Assembly: GCA_023388175.1 (NCBI GenBank)
Contig: JAEWGT010000005.1
Location: 248,001 to 312,000 of the forward strand
DNA: 64,000 bases
Origin: Pseudomonadota bacterium
GTDB lineage: Bacteria; Pseudomonadota; Alphaproteobacteria; Rhizobiales; Devosiaceae
Reading direction: 5' to 3'
This document shows, in pieces, positions 16,431 to 24,347 of the stretch. Below the pieces are notes generated by a model, which searched no databases, was not told the DNA's origin, and saw only the letters and a program-made list of their open reading frames with translations. The number at the start of each line of letters is the position of its first letter. Within the stretch, counting starts at the first letter, position 1. Both the position numbers and the translations under genes were made by a program.

Positions 16431-17019
16431 TTTTGCCCTCGCAAGCCTCTTCATCGAGCTGACGCCGGGGCCGAACATGGCCTATCTCGCCATTCTCTCG
16501 GCCGAGAGGGGCCGGGCTGCAGGACTGGCGGCAGTGGCGGGCGTGGCGCTGGGTCTGACGCTTCTGGGGCTGCTCGCGGTATTCGGACTCGGTGCGCTGG
16601 TGCTGGACCAGCCTATCCTGTTCCAGACCCTGCGCTGGGCCGGCATAGCCTATCTCGTCTATCTGGCCTGGGAAGCCTGGACAGAGGCACGCAGGCCGAT
16701 AAAGGCCGTGGACGACAGGGCCGGCACATGGCGTTTCTTCCGCCGCGGCCTCATCACCAACCTCCTCAACCCCAAGGCGGCGATCTTCTACGTCACGGTC
16801 ATGCCCGGCTTTCTGCCCACGCCCTCCATCGGCGATGCGCTGATTTTCGGGGTCGTCTATGTGCTTGTGGCAACCCTGGTACATGCCGGCGTGGTGCTGG
16901 CAGCGGGGACCCTGCAACCTCTCCTCACCACGGACAGGCATCGGCGGCAGATGGGCACGGTCTTTGCCCTGCTCCTGCTGGGCATCGCTCTCTGGGTGGG
17001 CATCAGCACCGCCGGATAG
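16411..17019 (+). CDS. LysE/RhtB family amino-acid exporter
   Basis: A 202-residue inner-membrane protein with six helices. FIELTPGPNMAYLAILSAERGRAAGL (about residues 14-39) is the LysE/RhtB signature, and the FRRGLITNLLNPKAAIFYVTVMPGF block near residue 105 is the second. Such proteins export lysine, homoserine, threonine or similar amino acids by proton antiport; the substrate is unknown. The start codon lies in the loop of the pnt terminator hairpin, so either read-through or an internal promoter must drive it. No other start keeps the LysE N-terminus intact, and I could not see a clear ribosome site. Confidence 0.88.
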   Translation: MSAALFSFALASLFIELTPGPNMAYLAILSAERGRAAGLAAVAGVALGLTLLGLLAVFGLGALVLDQPILFQTLRWAGIAYLVYLAWEAWTEARRPIKAVDDRAGTWRFFRRGLITNLLNPKAAIFYVTVMPGFLPTPSIGDALIFGVVYVLVATLVHAGVVLAAGTLQPLLTTDRHRRQMGTVFALLLLGIALWVGISTAG

Positions 17020-17028
17020 CGCAGAGCC

Positions 17029-17241
17029 TCAATAATGCGGCGGCGGCTTCTCGCTCGCCGGGTCCGCGATATAGGAACCCGAGCGCACCTGTTCCTCCAT
17101 CATGCCCAGCTTCTTGGTCAGAAGATCGATGGCTTTCCACTGCTCCGTTATGGTCGCATTGAGCTCCTCGATCGTGTGATCCTGATAGGCGATGCGCGTT
17201 TCCAGCGCCTCGATGCGCGCCTCGATCTCTTGGCCGGCCAT
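17029..17241 (-). CDS. slyX: SlyX family protein
   Basis: A 70-residue coiled-coil protein, EIEARIEALETRIAYQDHTIEEL..., with the closing PPPHY characteristic of SlyX. The function is unknown; in E. coli slyX sits beside slyD. It is convergent with the LysE gene, leaving only 9 bases between the two stops. Confidence 0.88.
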   Translation of the reverse strand: MAGQEIEARIEALETRIAYQDHTIEELNATITEQWKAIDLLTKKLGMMEEQVRSGSYIADPASEKPPPHY

Positions 17242-17390
17242 GGTCGTTCTTCCCTGCTATCCTGCACCGAATAGGCCGCCTTGCGCCCTCTCTCAAGCCA
17301 CTTCGCTAACGCGAGCGTGTTGACGCAAACGGAACCCGAAGCGGTTTTGGGCCATTTCCCTTGTACAAATTGCCAAGGGGAAGCCAAAAA

Positions 17391-17945
17391 ATGGCCACCA
17401 CAGCAGAGTTCACCACCGCCCTTCCGGCCCGTCGCGGCGCCGCCTTCGACCTGCGCCATGTGCTCACCATCCTTGCCTGCGCAGCCCTCGCGCCCGGCCT
17501 GTTTGGCCTGGTCAATCTCGGCGCCGAAGCGCTTGGCATCATGCCGCTGTTCTTCGCGCCCTTCGGTCTCCCCGGCTGGTCCGGCGGCGCGGTCCATCTG
17601 GGCCAGCTCGCGCTGCTTGGTGCTGCCTTTGGCGCGCTGATCCCGCTTGACGCGCAGCCTGCCCGCACCTGGCTGGCCGTGCTGATCGCCGCCTATATCG
17701 CGCTGCCTTTCCTGACGGCCCCGCTCGATTCGCTGCAGTTGAGCATTCTCTGCACCACCATTCTGCTGCTCGGTCTGGCCACCATTCGCCGCGTCGGCGA
17801 GGCGTCGCCGCTGGCCGGCTGGCTGATGGTTCCCATGCTGGCCATTGTCGGCTTCAGCGCGGCGATGGGGCTGGTCCTGACCGCCGCCTATACGCCGCCC
17901 TTCGCGCTGGTTCAGGGCAACAATCCGCCCACGCCCGCCGCATAA
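17391..17945 (+). CDS. Membrane protein with TspO/MBR-like pattern (divergent)
   Basis: A 184-residue protein with about five membrane helices after a short polar N-terminus. The spacing of FFAPFGLPGW in the first half and PLAGWLMVPMLAIVGFSAAMGLV near the end parallels TspO (KPxWxPPxW and WAGxLFVPYLxWxxxATxLN). Total length and helix number also fit, but the tryptophans and the PYL motif are only partly kept. If correct, it would be an outer- or inner-membrane porphyrin/steroid-binding protein. Otherwise it is an unassigned membrane protein. The start ATG at 17391 has AAGGGGAAG upstream. Confidence 0.5.
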   Translation: MATTAEFTTALPARRGAAFDLRHVLTILACAALAPGLFGLVNLGAEALGIMPLFFAPFGLPGWSGGAVHLGQLALLGAAFGALIPLDAQPARTWLAVLIAAYIALPFLTAPLDSLQLSILCTTILLLGLATIRRVGEASPLAGWLMVPMLAIVGFSAAMGLVLTAAYTPPFALVQGNNPPTPAA

Positions 17946-18030
17946 AGGCACGGTTACCCACAGGTGCCCTCTTGCCTGATCCCGTCCAGAGCGCCATCTG
18001 GGCGGGATCATTCTGTTTTGGAGCAAACCC

Positions 18031-18669
18031 ATGGCCAAGCTGCTCAAGATCGACGTGTTTACCGATGTGGTTTGCCCCTGGTGCCTTGTCGGCTCCGCCC
18101 GGCTGGATCAGGCCATCGCAAAATTGCCCGAGGACGTGGAGGTCGTGGTGGAGAACCACCCCTTCTATCTCGACCCATCCGTGCCACCCGAGGGCGTCGA
18201 TGTCGGGCAGATGCTGAAGGAAAAATATGGCCGCGATCCCAAGGAAATGTGGTCACGCGTCGAAGGCGAGGCAGCCAAGGCAGGCGTGACGCTCGATCTT
18301 TCCAGGCAGCCGCGCATGTTCAACACCGCCAAGGCGCATACGATCACAAGGCTATCCAAGCCGAATGGCAACCAGCACGAACTGGCCAATGCCATTGCCG
18401 ACGCCTATTTCCTTGAACACCGCCAGATCAATGACGACAACGTGCTGGCAGACATTGCGGTCGCATTCGGCTGGGATCGTGGCGACGCACTCGACGCCAT
18501 CAATGACGAGAACGAGCTGTCGATTACCGCCCAGCTGGCCACCAGCGCCGCCGAGCAAGGCATTCGTGGCGTGCCCTTCTTCGTCTTCGGCGAGAAATAT
18601 GCCCTGTCCGGCGCGCAGCCCGACGAAGTCTTTGCCCAGGCGCTGGAAAAGACGCTTTCCGAACTCTGA
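18031..18669 (+). CDS. DsbA family oxidoreductase (FrnE-like)
   Basis: A 212-residue thioredoxin-fold protein without a signal peptide. The redox site CPWC is at residues 15-18, and the cis-proline loop is RGVPFFVF near residue 177, with a helical insert between. This is the FrnE/2-hydroxychromene-isomerase-like group of cytosolic DsbA proteins, which reduce or isomerise disulfides, or act on polyketide substrates in some species. The substrate here is unknown. It precedes a hydrolase gene by 44 bases on the same strand. Confidence 0.88.
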   Translation: MAKLLKIDVFTDVVCPWCLVGSARLDQAIAKLPEDVEVVVENHPFYLDPSVPPEGVDVGQMLKEKYGRDPKEMWSRVEGEAAKAGVTLDLSRQPRMFNTAKAHTITRLSKPNGNQHELANAIADAYFLEHRQINDDNVLADIAVAFGWDRGDALDAINDENELSITAQLATSAAEQGIRGVPFFVFGEKYALSGAQPDEVFAQALEKTLSEL

Positions 18670-18713
18670 CAAGGGTATATGGTCGGCGCAATTCTGCTTC
18701 GCCGAGGTCTGAC

Positions 18714-19523
18714 GTGAAATTGCTGCGCCGTATTCTTGCCGCCCTGCTCGTCCTGATTGTCATCGGATATGCGGGTGCGGTCGGCTACATGTTCGTCAAT
18801 CAACGCGCCTTGCAATATAGCGCCACCGGATCGATCACCACGCTTGCCGATTCTGGCCTCGGCGGCGCGCAGCAGCTTGAAATCGCCTCTGGCGACGGCT
18901 TCGTGACCGCCTGGTATCAGGCGCCCCGCCCCGGCATGCCGCTGATCCTCTACTACAAGGGCAATTCGGGCAGCTTCACCTATGAGCACGAGCGCTATGC
19001 CCAGTTCGTCGCCGATGGCTATGGCTTCCTCGCCTTCGACTATCGCGGCTTTCCCACCTCGCCCGGCGAGATCACCCAGGACAATATCCTGGCCGATGCG
19101 CTCGCCGCCTATGACTGGGCGGCCGAGCGGCACGATCCGATCCTGATCTGGGGCCGCTCGCTCGGCTCTGGGCCAGCCACCTATGTCGCCAGCCAGCGCG
19201 ACGCTGCCGCCCTCCTGCTCGAAACCCCGTTTCTTTCAGCCGTGACCGTTGCCGCCGAGCGCTATCCCTATCTGCCGGTCGGCCTTGTCATGCAGGACCA
19301 GTTCCGCAGCAATGAATGGATCGCCGATGTGAGCGAGCCGGTGCTCGTCGCCCATGGCACGGCCGACACCACGATCGGCGTCTCCAATGGCGAGCGGCTC
19401 TATGCCTTGGCGCCCAATCCCCATGAGCTCTGGATCGTGCCCGATGCGGGCCATTCCGATCTCTGGGCGGCCGGCATATGGAGCCATGCCAGGCCCTTTT
19501 TCGAGAAAGCCGTTTCCCCGTGA
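18714..19523 (+). CDS. Membrane-anchored alpha/beta hydrolase (ABHD13/Bem46-like)
   Basis: A 269-residue protein. The N-terminal segment LLRRILAALLVLIVIGYAGAVGYM is a membrane anchor. The nucleophile elbow is GRSLGSG (Ser149), with a catalytic Asp in VAHGTADTTIG and His in DAGHSDLW. The layout matches the Bem46/ABHD13 group of serine hydrolases of unknown substrate. GTG at 18714 is taken as start, 8 bases after GAGG. The stop overlaps the GTG of the following MFS gene by four bases, so the two are translated as a pair. Confidence 0.85.
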   Translation: MKLLRRILAALLVLIVIGYAGAVGYMFVNQRALQYSATGSITTLADSGLGGAQQLEIASGDGFVTAWYQAPRPGMPLILYYKGNSGSFTYEHERYAQFVADGYGFLAFDYRGFPTSPGEITQDNILADALAAYDWAAERHDPILIWGRSLGSGPATYVASQRDAAALLLETPFLSAVTVAAERYPYLPVGLVMQDQFRSNEWIADVSEPVLVAHGTADTTIGVSNGERLYALAPNPHELWIVPDAGHSDLWAAGIWSHARPFFEKAVSP

Positions 19524-20725
19524 CCAATCCAGCCCCGGCGGGCATGTCGGCCCGCCGCACCGCCATTATCGGCGGCCTCATGGTGGCGACCGGCCCCCTC
19601 AGCCTTACGCTTTATGCGCCTGCCCTCCCCACAATCGTCGGCGACTTCGCCACGACGGACGCCGCCGGCAAGCTGACGCTCACCGTCTATTTCGCCGCTT
19701 TCGCCCTGGCTCAGCTCATCTGCGGGCCTCTGTCGGACCGCTATGGGCGGCGCGGCGTCGGCATGGCTTTCTTTGCCATTTATGTCGTCGGCAGCCTTAT
19801 CGCCGCCATCGCGCCCAGCCTTGAAGTGCTGTTTCTCGGCCGTTTCGTGCAGGGTTTTGGCGTCTCGGCAGGTGTGGCTCTCTCCCGCGCCATGGTGCGC
19901 GACCAGTTCGTCGGCGGGGAAGCCATCCGCATCCTGACGCTGATCAATCTCATCCTGACTGTGACGCCGGCCGTTGCGCCCACGCTCGGCAGCGTCATTC
20001 TGCTGCTTGGATCATGGCACCTCATGTTCGTGGTCATGGCCGGCTTTGGCCTCGCCATCCTCGCCCTGCTCTCCACCAGCGCCCGCGAAACCCTGCCATC
20101 GGAAAAGCGCATGCCGCTGCGGCCCGGCACCATTCTCGCTAACTATCGCCAGCTCCTCAGCGCGCCGGACTTCGTATTCCCCTCGCTGCTGCTCTGCCTG
20201 GTCTTTTCCGGTTTTCACGGTTTTACCGCGCTTCTGCCTTTCATCCTGATCGATGACATGGGCTTCACCCCGTTCCAGTTCGCCATGGCCATGCTGGCGC
20301 AGACGGCATCCTTCATCGCCGGCAACCTCATCGTCTCCCAGCTCGCCACGCGCCTCAGCAGTGACAGGCTGGTGACGATAGCCCTTATCCTCCTCGGCGT
20401 GAGCGGACTGAGCTTCGGAATCTTGCCGCACCTGTTTCCGCTCTCGGTTTTCGCCATCATGGTCCCGGTGGGCATCTGGATGTTCGGGCTCGCCTTTATC
20501 AGTCCTACGGCCACTGCCGCAGCCATGGCCGGCTTCGGGTCCATCGCCGGGGCCACCGGTGCGTTGAGCGGCTTCTTTCAGGTCGGTGGCGGTTTTGCCG
20601 GCTCGCTGGCTGCCGGCACGCTGTTTCCGGACGCCATGACCGCCCTCACAACGCAGCTGCCCATCGTGGCGCTTCTGATCATTGCTGTCGCCCTGCTCGA
20701 CCGCCGGCGGAAACACAGGCAATAA
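19520..20725 (+). CDS. MFS transporter, Bcr/CflA multidrug-efflux type
   Basis: A 401-residue, 12-helix major facilitator. LTVYFAAFALAQLICGPLSDRYGRRGV (motif A) and RFVQGFGVSAGVALSRAMVRDQF (motif C-like) are typical of the Bcr/CflA drug-resistance branch, DHA1 family. It exports small toxic molecules by proton antiport. GTG 19520 overlaps the hydrolase stop (GTGA). The frame is open to 19478, but that part lies inside the hydrolase gene and does not resemble a transporter N-terminus. Confidence 0.9.
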   Translation: MTNPAPAGMSARRTAIIGGLMVATGPLSLTLYAPALPTIVGDFATTDAAGKLTLTVYFAAFALAQLICGPLSDRYGRRGVGMAFFAIYVVGSLIAAIAPSLEVLFLGRFVQGFGVSAGVALSRAMVRDQFVGGEAIRILTLINLILTVTPAVAPTLGSVILLLGSWHLMFVVMAGFGLAILALLSTSARETLPSEKRMPLRPGTILANYRQLLSAPDFVFPSLLLCLVFSGFHGFTALLPFILIDDMGFTPFQFAMAMLAQTASFIAGNLIVSQLATRLSSDRLVTIALILLGVSGLSFGILPHLFPLSVFAIMVPVGIWMFGLAFISPTATAAAMAGFGSIAGATGALSGFFQVGGGFAGSLAAGTLFPDAMTALTTQLPIVALLIIAVALLDRRRKHRQ

Positions 20726-20726
20726 A

Positions 20727-20752
20727 AAACGCCGCCCCGAAGGACGGCGTTT
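20727..20752. terminator. Terminator between MFS gene and rpsU (bidirectional)
   Basis: A stem AACGCCGTCC / GGGCGGCGTT with a TTCG loop. On the rpsU (minus) strand it is followed by TTTTTTATT, so it mainly ends rpsU transcription. Confidence 0.9.
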
Positions 20753-20774
20753 ATAATCTTGGAAGCCTCTAGGC

Positions 20775-21044
20775 TTAGCTGCGGGCTGCACCAGCAGCAG
20801 CGGGACGACCCGGAGCCGCCGAACGGGCGGGCGCGGCTGCAATACCACCTTCACGCTGGGCGCGCTTGCGAGCCAGCTTGCGGGCGCGGCGAACAGCCTC
20901 AGCCTTCTGGCGAGCCTTCTTTTCGGAGGGCTTCTCGTAGTAGTTGCGCAGCTTCATCTCGCGGAAGACGCCTTCGCGCTGCAACTTCTTCTTCAGTGCG
21001 CGCAGCGCCTGGTCAACATTGTTATCGCGAACGACTACTTGCAA
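20775..21044 (-). CDS. rpsU: Ribosomal protein bS21 with extended tail
   Basis: The first 65 residues are standard S21 (MQVVVRDNNVDQALRALKKK, then REGVFREMKLRNYYEKPSEKKARQKAEAVRRARKLARK). A further 24 residues rich in Ala, Pro, Gly and Arg follow. Such extensions occur in many alphaproteobacterial S21 proteins. It binds the 30S platform and helps mRNA recruitment. It is transcribed as a single gene ending at a strong terminator. Confidence 0.95.
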   Translation of the reverse strand: MQVVVRDNNVDQALRALKKKLQREGVFREMKLRNYYEKPSEKKARQKAEAVRRARKLARKRAQREGGIAAAPARSAAPGRPAAAGAARS

Positions 21045-21257
21045 AGGTCAACCGCCCTTTCAAAGCTTGGCAAATTTGTTTGGATGAAAGCGATATGGCC
21101 AAAACAGCCACACCGCCGACCAGCCGAGCCGGTCACCGTGGGCGGGTCTATAGACCAAGAATCCCCGCCTGTCCACACTTGCGCAGTGGAAAAGTGCGCT
21201 ATCTTGCCTGTTCGGGCCGCGCCCGCTACCAGTTTGCAGCCCCCAACGGAGCCGGCC

Positions 21258-21950
21258 ATGTATCAACCTCTCGTCTTCCTTCCCGGCCTGATCTGTGATG
21301 CGCGGCTCTGGCGCGACGTCATCGCAGGGCTCGCGGACGGCATTGCCCCAATGGTGGCCGACCTGACCCTTGACGACACCATAGCGGACATGGCCGCCCG
21401 GACCCTCGCCGCCGCACCGGACCGCTTCGCGCTCGCAGGCCTCTCCATGGGCGGCTATGTAGCGCTGGAAATCATGCGTCAGGCGCCGGATCGGGTAACC
21501 CACCTTGCCCTCCTGGACACATCTGCCCGCGCCGATACCGAGGAGCGCCGTGAGACCCGCCGCAAGGGCATCGACATGATCGGCCAGGGCAAGTTTATCG
21601 GCGTGTCCCGCGGCCTGCTCGGGCAACTCGTCGCCCCGCACAATCTGGGCACGCCGCTGGCCGATGACGTGCAGGCCATGTCCGAGCGGGTCGGTCCCGA
21701 GGCCTATATCCGCCAGCAGCAGGCCATTATGGGCCGCGTGGATTCTGTGCCCTCGCTCGGCGACATTACCGTGCCCACTCTGGTCGGTGTCGGCGCGCTC
21801 GACAAGATGACACCACCGGAGCTGGCCGAGGAAATGGCCTCAGGCATTCCCGCAGCGGAACTGGTGCAATTCCCAGGCGCGGCCCATTTGCCCACCATGG
21901 AAAATCCTGGCGCGGTGGTCGACGCCATGCGCGCATGGCTGGCCCGCTAG
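21258..21950 (+). CDS. Alpha/beta hydrolase
   Basis: A 230-residue serine hydrolase. The oxyanion/lid region MYQPLVFLPGLICDARLWRDV is followed by the nucleophile elbow ALAGLSMGGYVALEIMRQAP (Ser63), an acid in VGALDKMTPP and the histidine in GAAHLPTMENP. The compact form resembles homoserine-ester or MhpC-like esterases; the substrate is unknown. ATG 21258 has CGGAG ahead; a longer open frame upstream has no protein character. It is convergent with purK, with three bases between the stops and no terminator visible. Confidence 0.86.
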   Translation: MYQPLVFLPGLICDARLWRDVIAGLADGIAPMVADLTLDDTIADMAARTLAAAPDRFALAGLSMGGYVALEIMRQAPDRVTHLALLDTSARADTEERRETRRKGIDMIGQGKFIGVSRGLLGQLVAPHNLGTPLADDVQAMSERVGPEAYIRQQQAIMGRVDSVPSLGDITVPTLVGVGALDKMTPPELAEEMASGIPAAELVQFPGAAHLPTMENPGAVVDAMRAWLAR

Positions 21951-21953
21951 CGG

Positions 21954-23039
21954 TCAGGCCCGCACGATTTTGTTGATATGGCCCATCTTGCGCCCTGGCC
22001 TGGCTTCTGCCTTGCCGTAAAGATGCGGCTGGGTATCGCCATCGATCCCGTTGGGCACCATGTCCACTTCATCGCCGACCAGATTCTGCATGACCACATC
22101 GGCCATGCGCCGTGGATCGCCCAGCGGCCAGCCGGCAACGGCCCGGATATGCTGCTCGAACTGATCGGTAAGACAGACCGCCTCGGTCCAATGTCCCGAA
22201 TTATGCACGCGTGGCGCAATCTCGTTGACCATCAGCGTCGGGCGCTCGCCGCCGATGACGAAAAACTCCACCCCCAGGACGCCGACATAATCGAGCGCCA
22301 CGACGATCACCTTGGCCAGCATCGCTGCATGCTTTTCCACACCCGGCGGAATGGCGGCAGGCACGGTGCTGGTGAACAGAATATGGTTCCGATGCACATT
22401 TTCGGCCGCATCGAAAGCGCGCACCGCGCCATCGAGGCCGCGCGCCACCACGACCGAGATTTCCTTCTCGAATGGCACGAACCCTTCGAGCACCAGCGGA
22501 TGGGGATTGAGCGCATTGAAGGCGGCCTCAACATCGCCGGGCGCGCGCAACACCCGCTGGCCCTTGCCATCATAACCCAGCCGCGTCGTCTTCAGCACGG
22601 CAGGCAGGCCCAGTTCAGCCACCGCAGCATGGAGCTCGTCGAGGCTATGGACCGCCCGATACGGCGCCACCGGAATATTCTTGGAGGCCAGAAAACCCTT
22701 TTCGGCCAGCCGGTCCTGCGAAATGGCCAGCGCATTGGCGCCGGGCCGCAAGGGCTTCAGCCCCGCCAGGATTTCTGCCGTCGCTGCGGGAACATTTTCA
22801 AATTCATAGGTGACGACGTCGACTTGGCCCGCAAAGGCGCGAAGCGCTGCCTCATCGTCATAGGCCGCAACAGTCTTGAACGGGGTCACATTGAAGGCCG
22901 GGCTCTGCGGATCGGGGCAATAGATATGGCTTTTGAGCCCGAGCTTTGCCGCCGCCAGTGCCAGCATGCGCCCAAGCTGCCCCCCGCCCAGAATGCCGAT
23001 GGTGGAGCCGGGTGCGAGGGATGCAGAAGTTTCGGTCAA
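21954..23039 (-). CDS. purK: N5-carboxyaminoimidazole ribonucleotide synthase (PurK)
   Basis: ATP-grasp enzyme that carboxylates aminoimidazole ribonucleotide with ATP and bicarbonate. The 361 residues include TIGILGGGQLGRMLALAAAKLG, VVTYEFENVPAAT, KTTRLGYDGKGQ, GFVPFEKEISVVVARG and MVNEIAPRVHNSGHWT. No ATG lies at the true N-terminus; TTG at 23039, four bases past the purE stop, is the only sensible start. The open frame upstream runs through purE and is not used. It forms an operon with purE for the two-step CAIR route of purine synthesis. Confidence 0.95.
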   Translation of the reverse strand: MTETSASLAPGSTIGILGGGQLGRMLALAAAKLGLKSHIYCPDPQSPAFNVTPFKTVAAYDDEAALRAFAGQVDVVTYEFENVPAATAEILAGLKPLRPGANALAISQDRLAEKGFLASKNIPVAPYRAVHSLDELHAAVAELGLPAVLKTTRLGYDGKGQRVLRAPGDVEAAFNALNPHPLVLEGFVPFEKEISVVVARGLDGAVRAFDAAENVHRNHILFTSTVPAAIPPGVEKHAAMLAKVIVVALDYVGVLGVEFFVIGGERPTLMVNEIAPRVHNSGHWTEAVCLTDQFEQHIRAVAGWPLGDPRRMADVVMQNLVGDEVDMVPNGIDGDTQPHLYGKAEARPGRKMGHINKIVRA

Positions 23040-23043
23040 TGGA

Positions 23044-23535
23044 CTACTCGAGATCGGACGGAAATTGCGGAACGGACTGCGTCTGGCGGGCGCGGTGGGC
23101 TTCGAGACGCTCGGCCAGCTCTTCATCATTAAGGGCCAGGACGGCGGCGGCGAGCAGCGCCGCATTGATCGCGCCGGGTTCGCCAATGGCCAGCGTGCCT
23201 ACCGGAATGCCACCGGGCATCTGCACGATGGAATAAAGGCTGTCGAGCCCGTTAAGCGCCTTGGACCGCACCGGCACGCCGAAGACCGGCAAGGTGGTCA
23301 TGGCTGCAATCATGCCAGGCAGATGCGCTGCTCCACCCGCCCCGGCAATGATTACCTTGACCCCTTCGGCCTTGGCATTATTGGCGAAATCCACCATGCG
23401 TTCGGGCGTCCGATGCGCCGAAACGATGCGCGCCTCATATTCGACTTCGAGATTTTCGAGGGTTTCGGCGCAGAGCCGCATGGTGGGCCAGTCCGATTGG
23501 CTGCCCATGACGATGGCAACAGGTGGCTTGAGCAT
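23044..23535 (-). CDS. purE: 5-(carboxyamino)imidazole ribonucleotide mutase (PurE)
   Basis: A 163-residue class I PurE that converts N5-CAIR to CAIR. Motifs are VAIVMGSQSDWPTM, ARIVSAHRTPERM (catalytic His region), IIAGAGGAAHLPGM and SIVQMPGGIPVGTLAIG. ATG 23535 (MLKPPVA) has GAGGGA ahead; a frame open to 23589 is not supported by the family. It precedes purK. Confidence 0.96.
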   Translation of the reverse strand: MLKPPVAIVMGSQSDWPTMRLCAETLENLEVEYEARIVSAHRTPERMVDFANNAKAEGVKVIIAGAGGAAHLPGMIAAMTTLPVFGVPVRSKALNGLDSLYSIVQMPGGIPVGTLAIGEPGAINAALLAAAVLALNDEELAERLEAHRARQTQSVPQFPSDLE

Positions 23536-23609
23536 GGCGTTTCCCTCATCCCGCTCCGCAAAGCGCGGAACTAGCCCAATTCCCGCCACAAAACAAGGCG
23601 GCGGCGCAT

Positions 23610-23825
23610 TCAGGCGATGATGTCCGGCAGCAAAATATTCTCAAGCTGCACGATGCGGTCCTTGAGCGTCAGCTTGCGCTTTTTGAGCCGCTGAATAAGC
23701 ATCCGGTCGGCCACATCGGACTGGCTCAAAGTGTGGATAGCCGCGTCCAGATCCGCGTGTTCCTGGCGTTTTGTCGCCAGTTCGAGCCCCAGCAGGGCTT
23801 CCTGTTCCTTGTTCAGCGACAGCAT
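23610..23825 (-). CDS. DUF465/YdcH family protein
   Basis: A 71-residue helical protein (HADLDAAIHTLSQSDVADRMLIQRLKKRKLTLKDRI), with the DUF465 pattern of two helices and a KKRKL-LKD core. No function is known for the family. It is divergent from a second DUF465 gene, 152 bases away, and close upstream of purEK. Confidence 0.88.
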   Translation of the reverse strand: MLSLNKEQEALLGLELATKRQEHADLDAAIHTLSQSDVADRMLIQRLKKRKLTLKDRIVQLENILLPDIIA

Positions 23826-23977
23826 GGATTACCGGGACGGTCAGGCAACATTTCCACTCTTGGTTAACTGATCACAACGAGTTTTGCATCTGATTTCCGT
23901 GTCCCTCGCAAAGCTGGTCGACAAAGCATGAAAGATTTGTGACGATACCCCTGTCCAACACGCTGAAGGAGTTATTT

Positions 23978-24154
23978 ATGACGACTGAAGGCCACATCGC
24001 GGCGCTGGAACGGCGCCATCAGGAACTGGACCGGCAGATTCAAAGCGAAACGCAGAATCGCCTCGTCGACGACCTGATGGTGGCAGCGCTGAAGCGGAAA
24101 AAACTCGAAGTGAAGGACGAACTTTACAAGCTCCAGGCGGAAACCCGGCAATAG
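23978..24154 (+). CDS. DUF465/YdcH family protein, second copy
   Basis: A 58-residue protein, MTTEGHIAALERRHQELDRQ, with LMVAALKRKKLEVKDEL, so the same family as the gene facing it. ATG 23978 has AAGGAG 7 bases upstream, which decides against the open start at 23939. A rho-independent terminator follows at 24186. Paired YdcH proteins of slightly different length are common in this order; why two are kept is unknown. Confidence 0.88.
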   Translation: MTTEGHIAALERRHQELDRQIQSETQNRLVDDLMVAALKRKKLEVKDELYKLQAETRQ

Positions 24155-24185
24155 CCGGGATCAAGACATAAATCTGTTTCCTGGA

Positions 24186-24214
24186 GGGTCACGGCGCGAG
24201 CCGCGGCCCTTTTT
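24186..24214 (+). terminator. Terminator after second DUF465 gene
   Basis: A stem GGGTCACGGC / GCCGCGGCCC with GCGA loop and one mismatch, followed by TTTTT. Confidence 0.8.
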
Positions 24215-24256
24215 CATTGCCAAGGCGAACGGCCACGCTGGCAAAATTCATCAGGA

Positions 24257-24271
24257 TTAACACCCTCTTAA
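24257..24271 (+). promoter_or_regulatory. Perfect CtrA-binding box before the sigma-54 regulator
   Basis: TTAA (24257-24260), 7 bases, TTAA (24268-24271). It lies 77 bases before the ATG of the response regulator and after the terminator of the previous gene, so it can only serve this gene. Positioned over a -35 it would give a start near 24295. Confidence 0.6.
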
Positions 24272-24347
24272 GTCCCTCCCGGCATCGTCATCCCAAAACG
24301 GCACAACACGATTCGTGCCGCTGAATGACGAAAGACCCGGGGTATTT

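Noticed and set aside
14917..16941. 674-codon open frame opposite pntB and lysE
   Set aside because: Spans two real genes on the other strand and has low-complexity His/Gly/Asp-rich composition.
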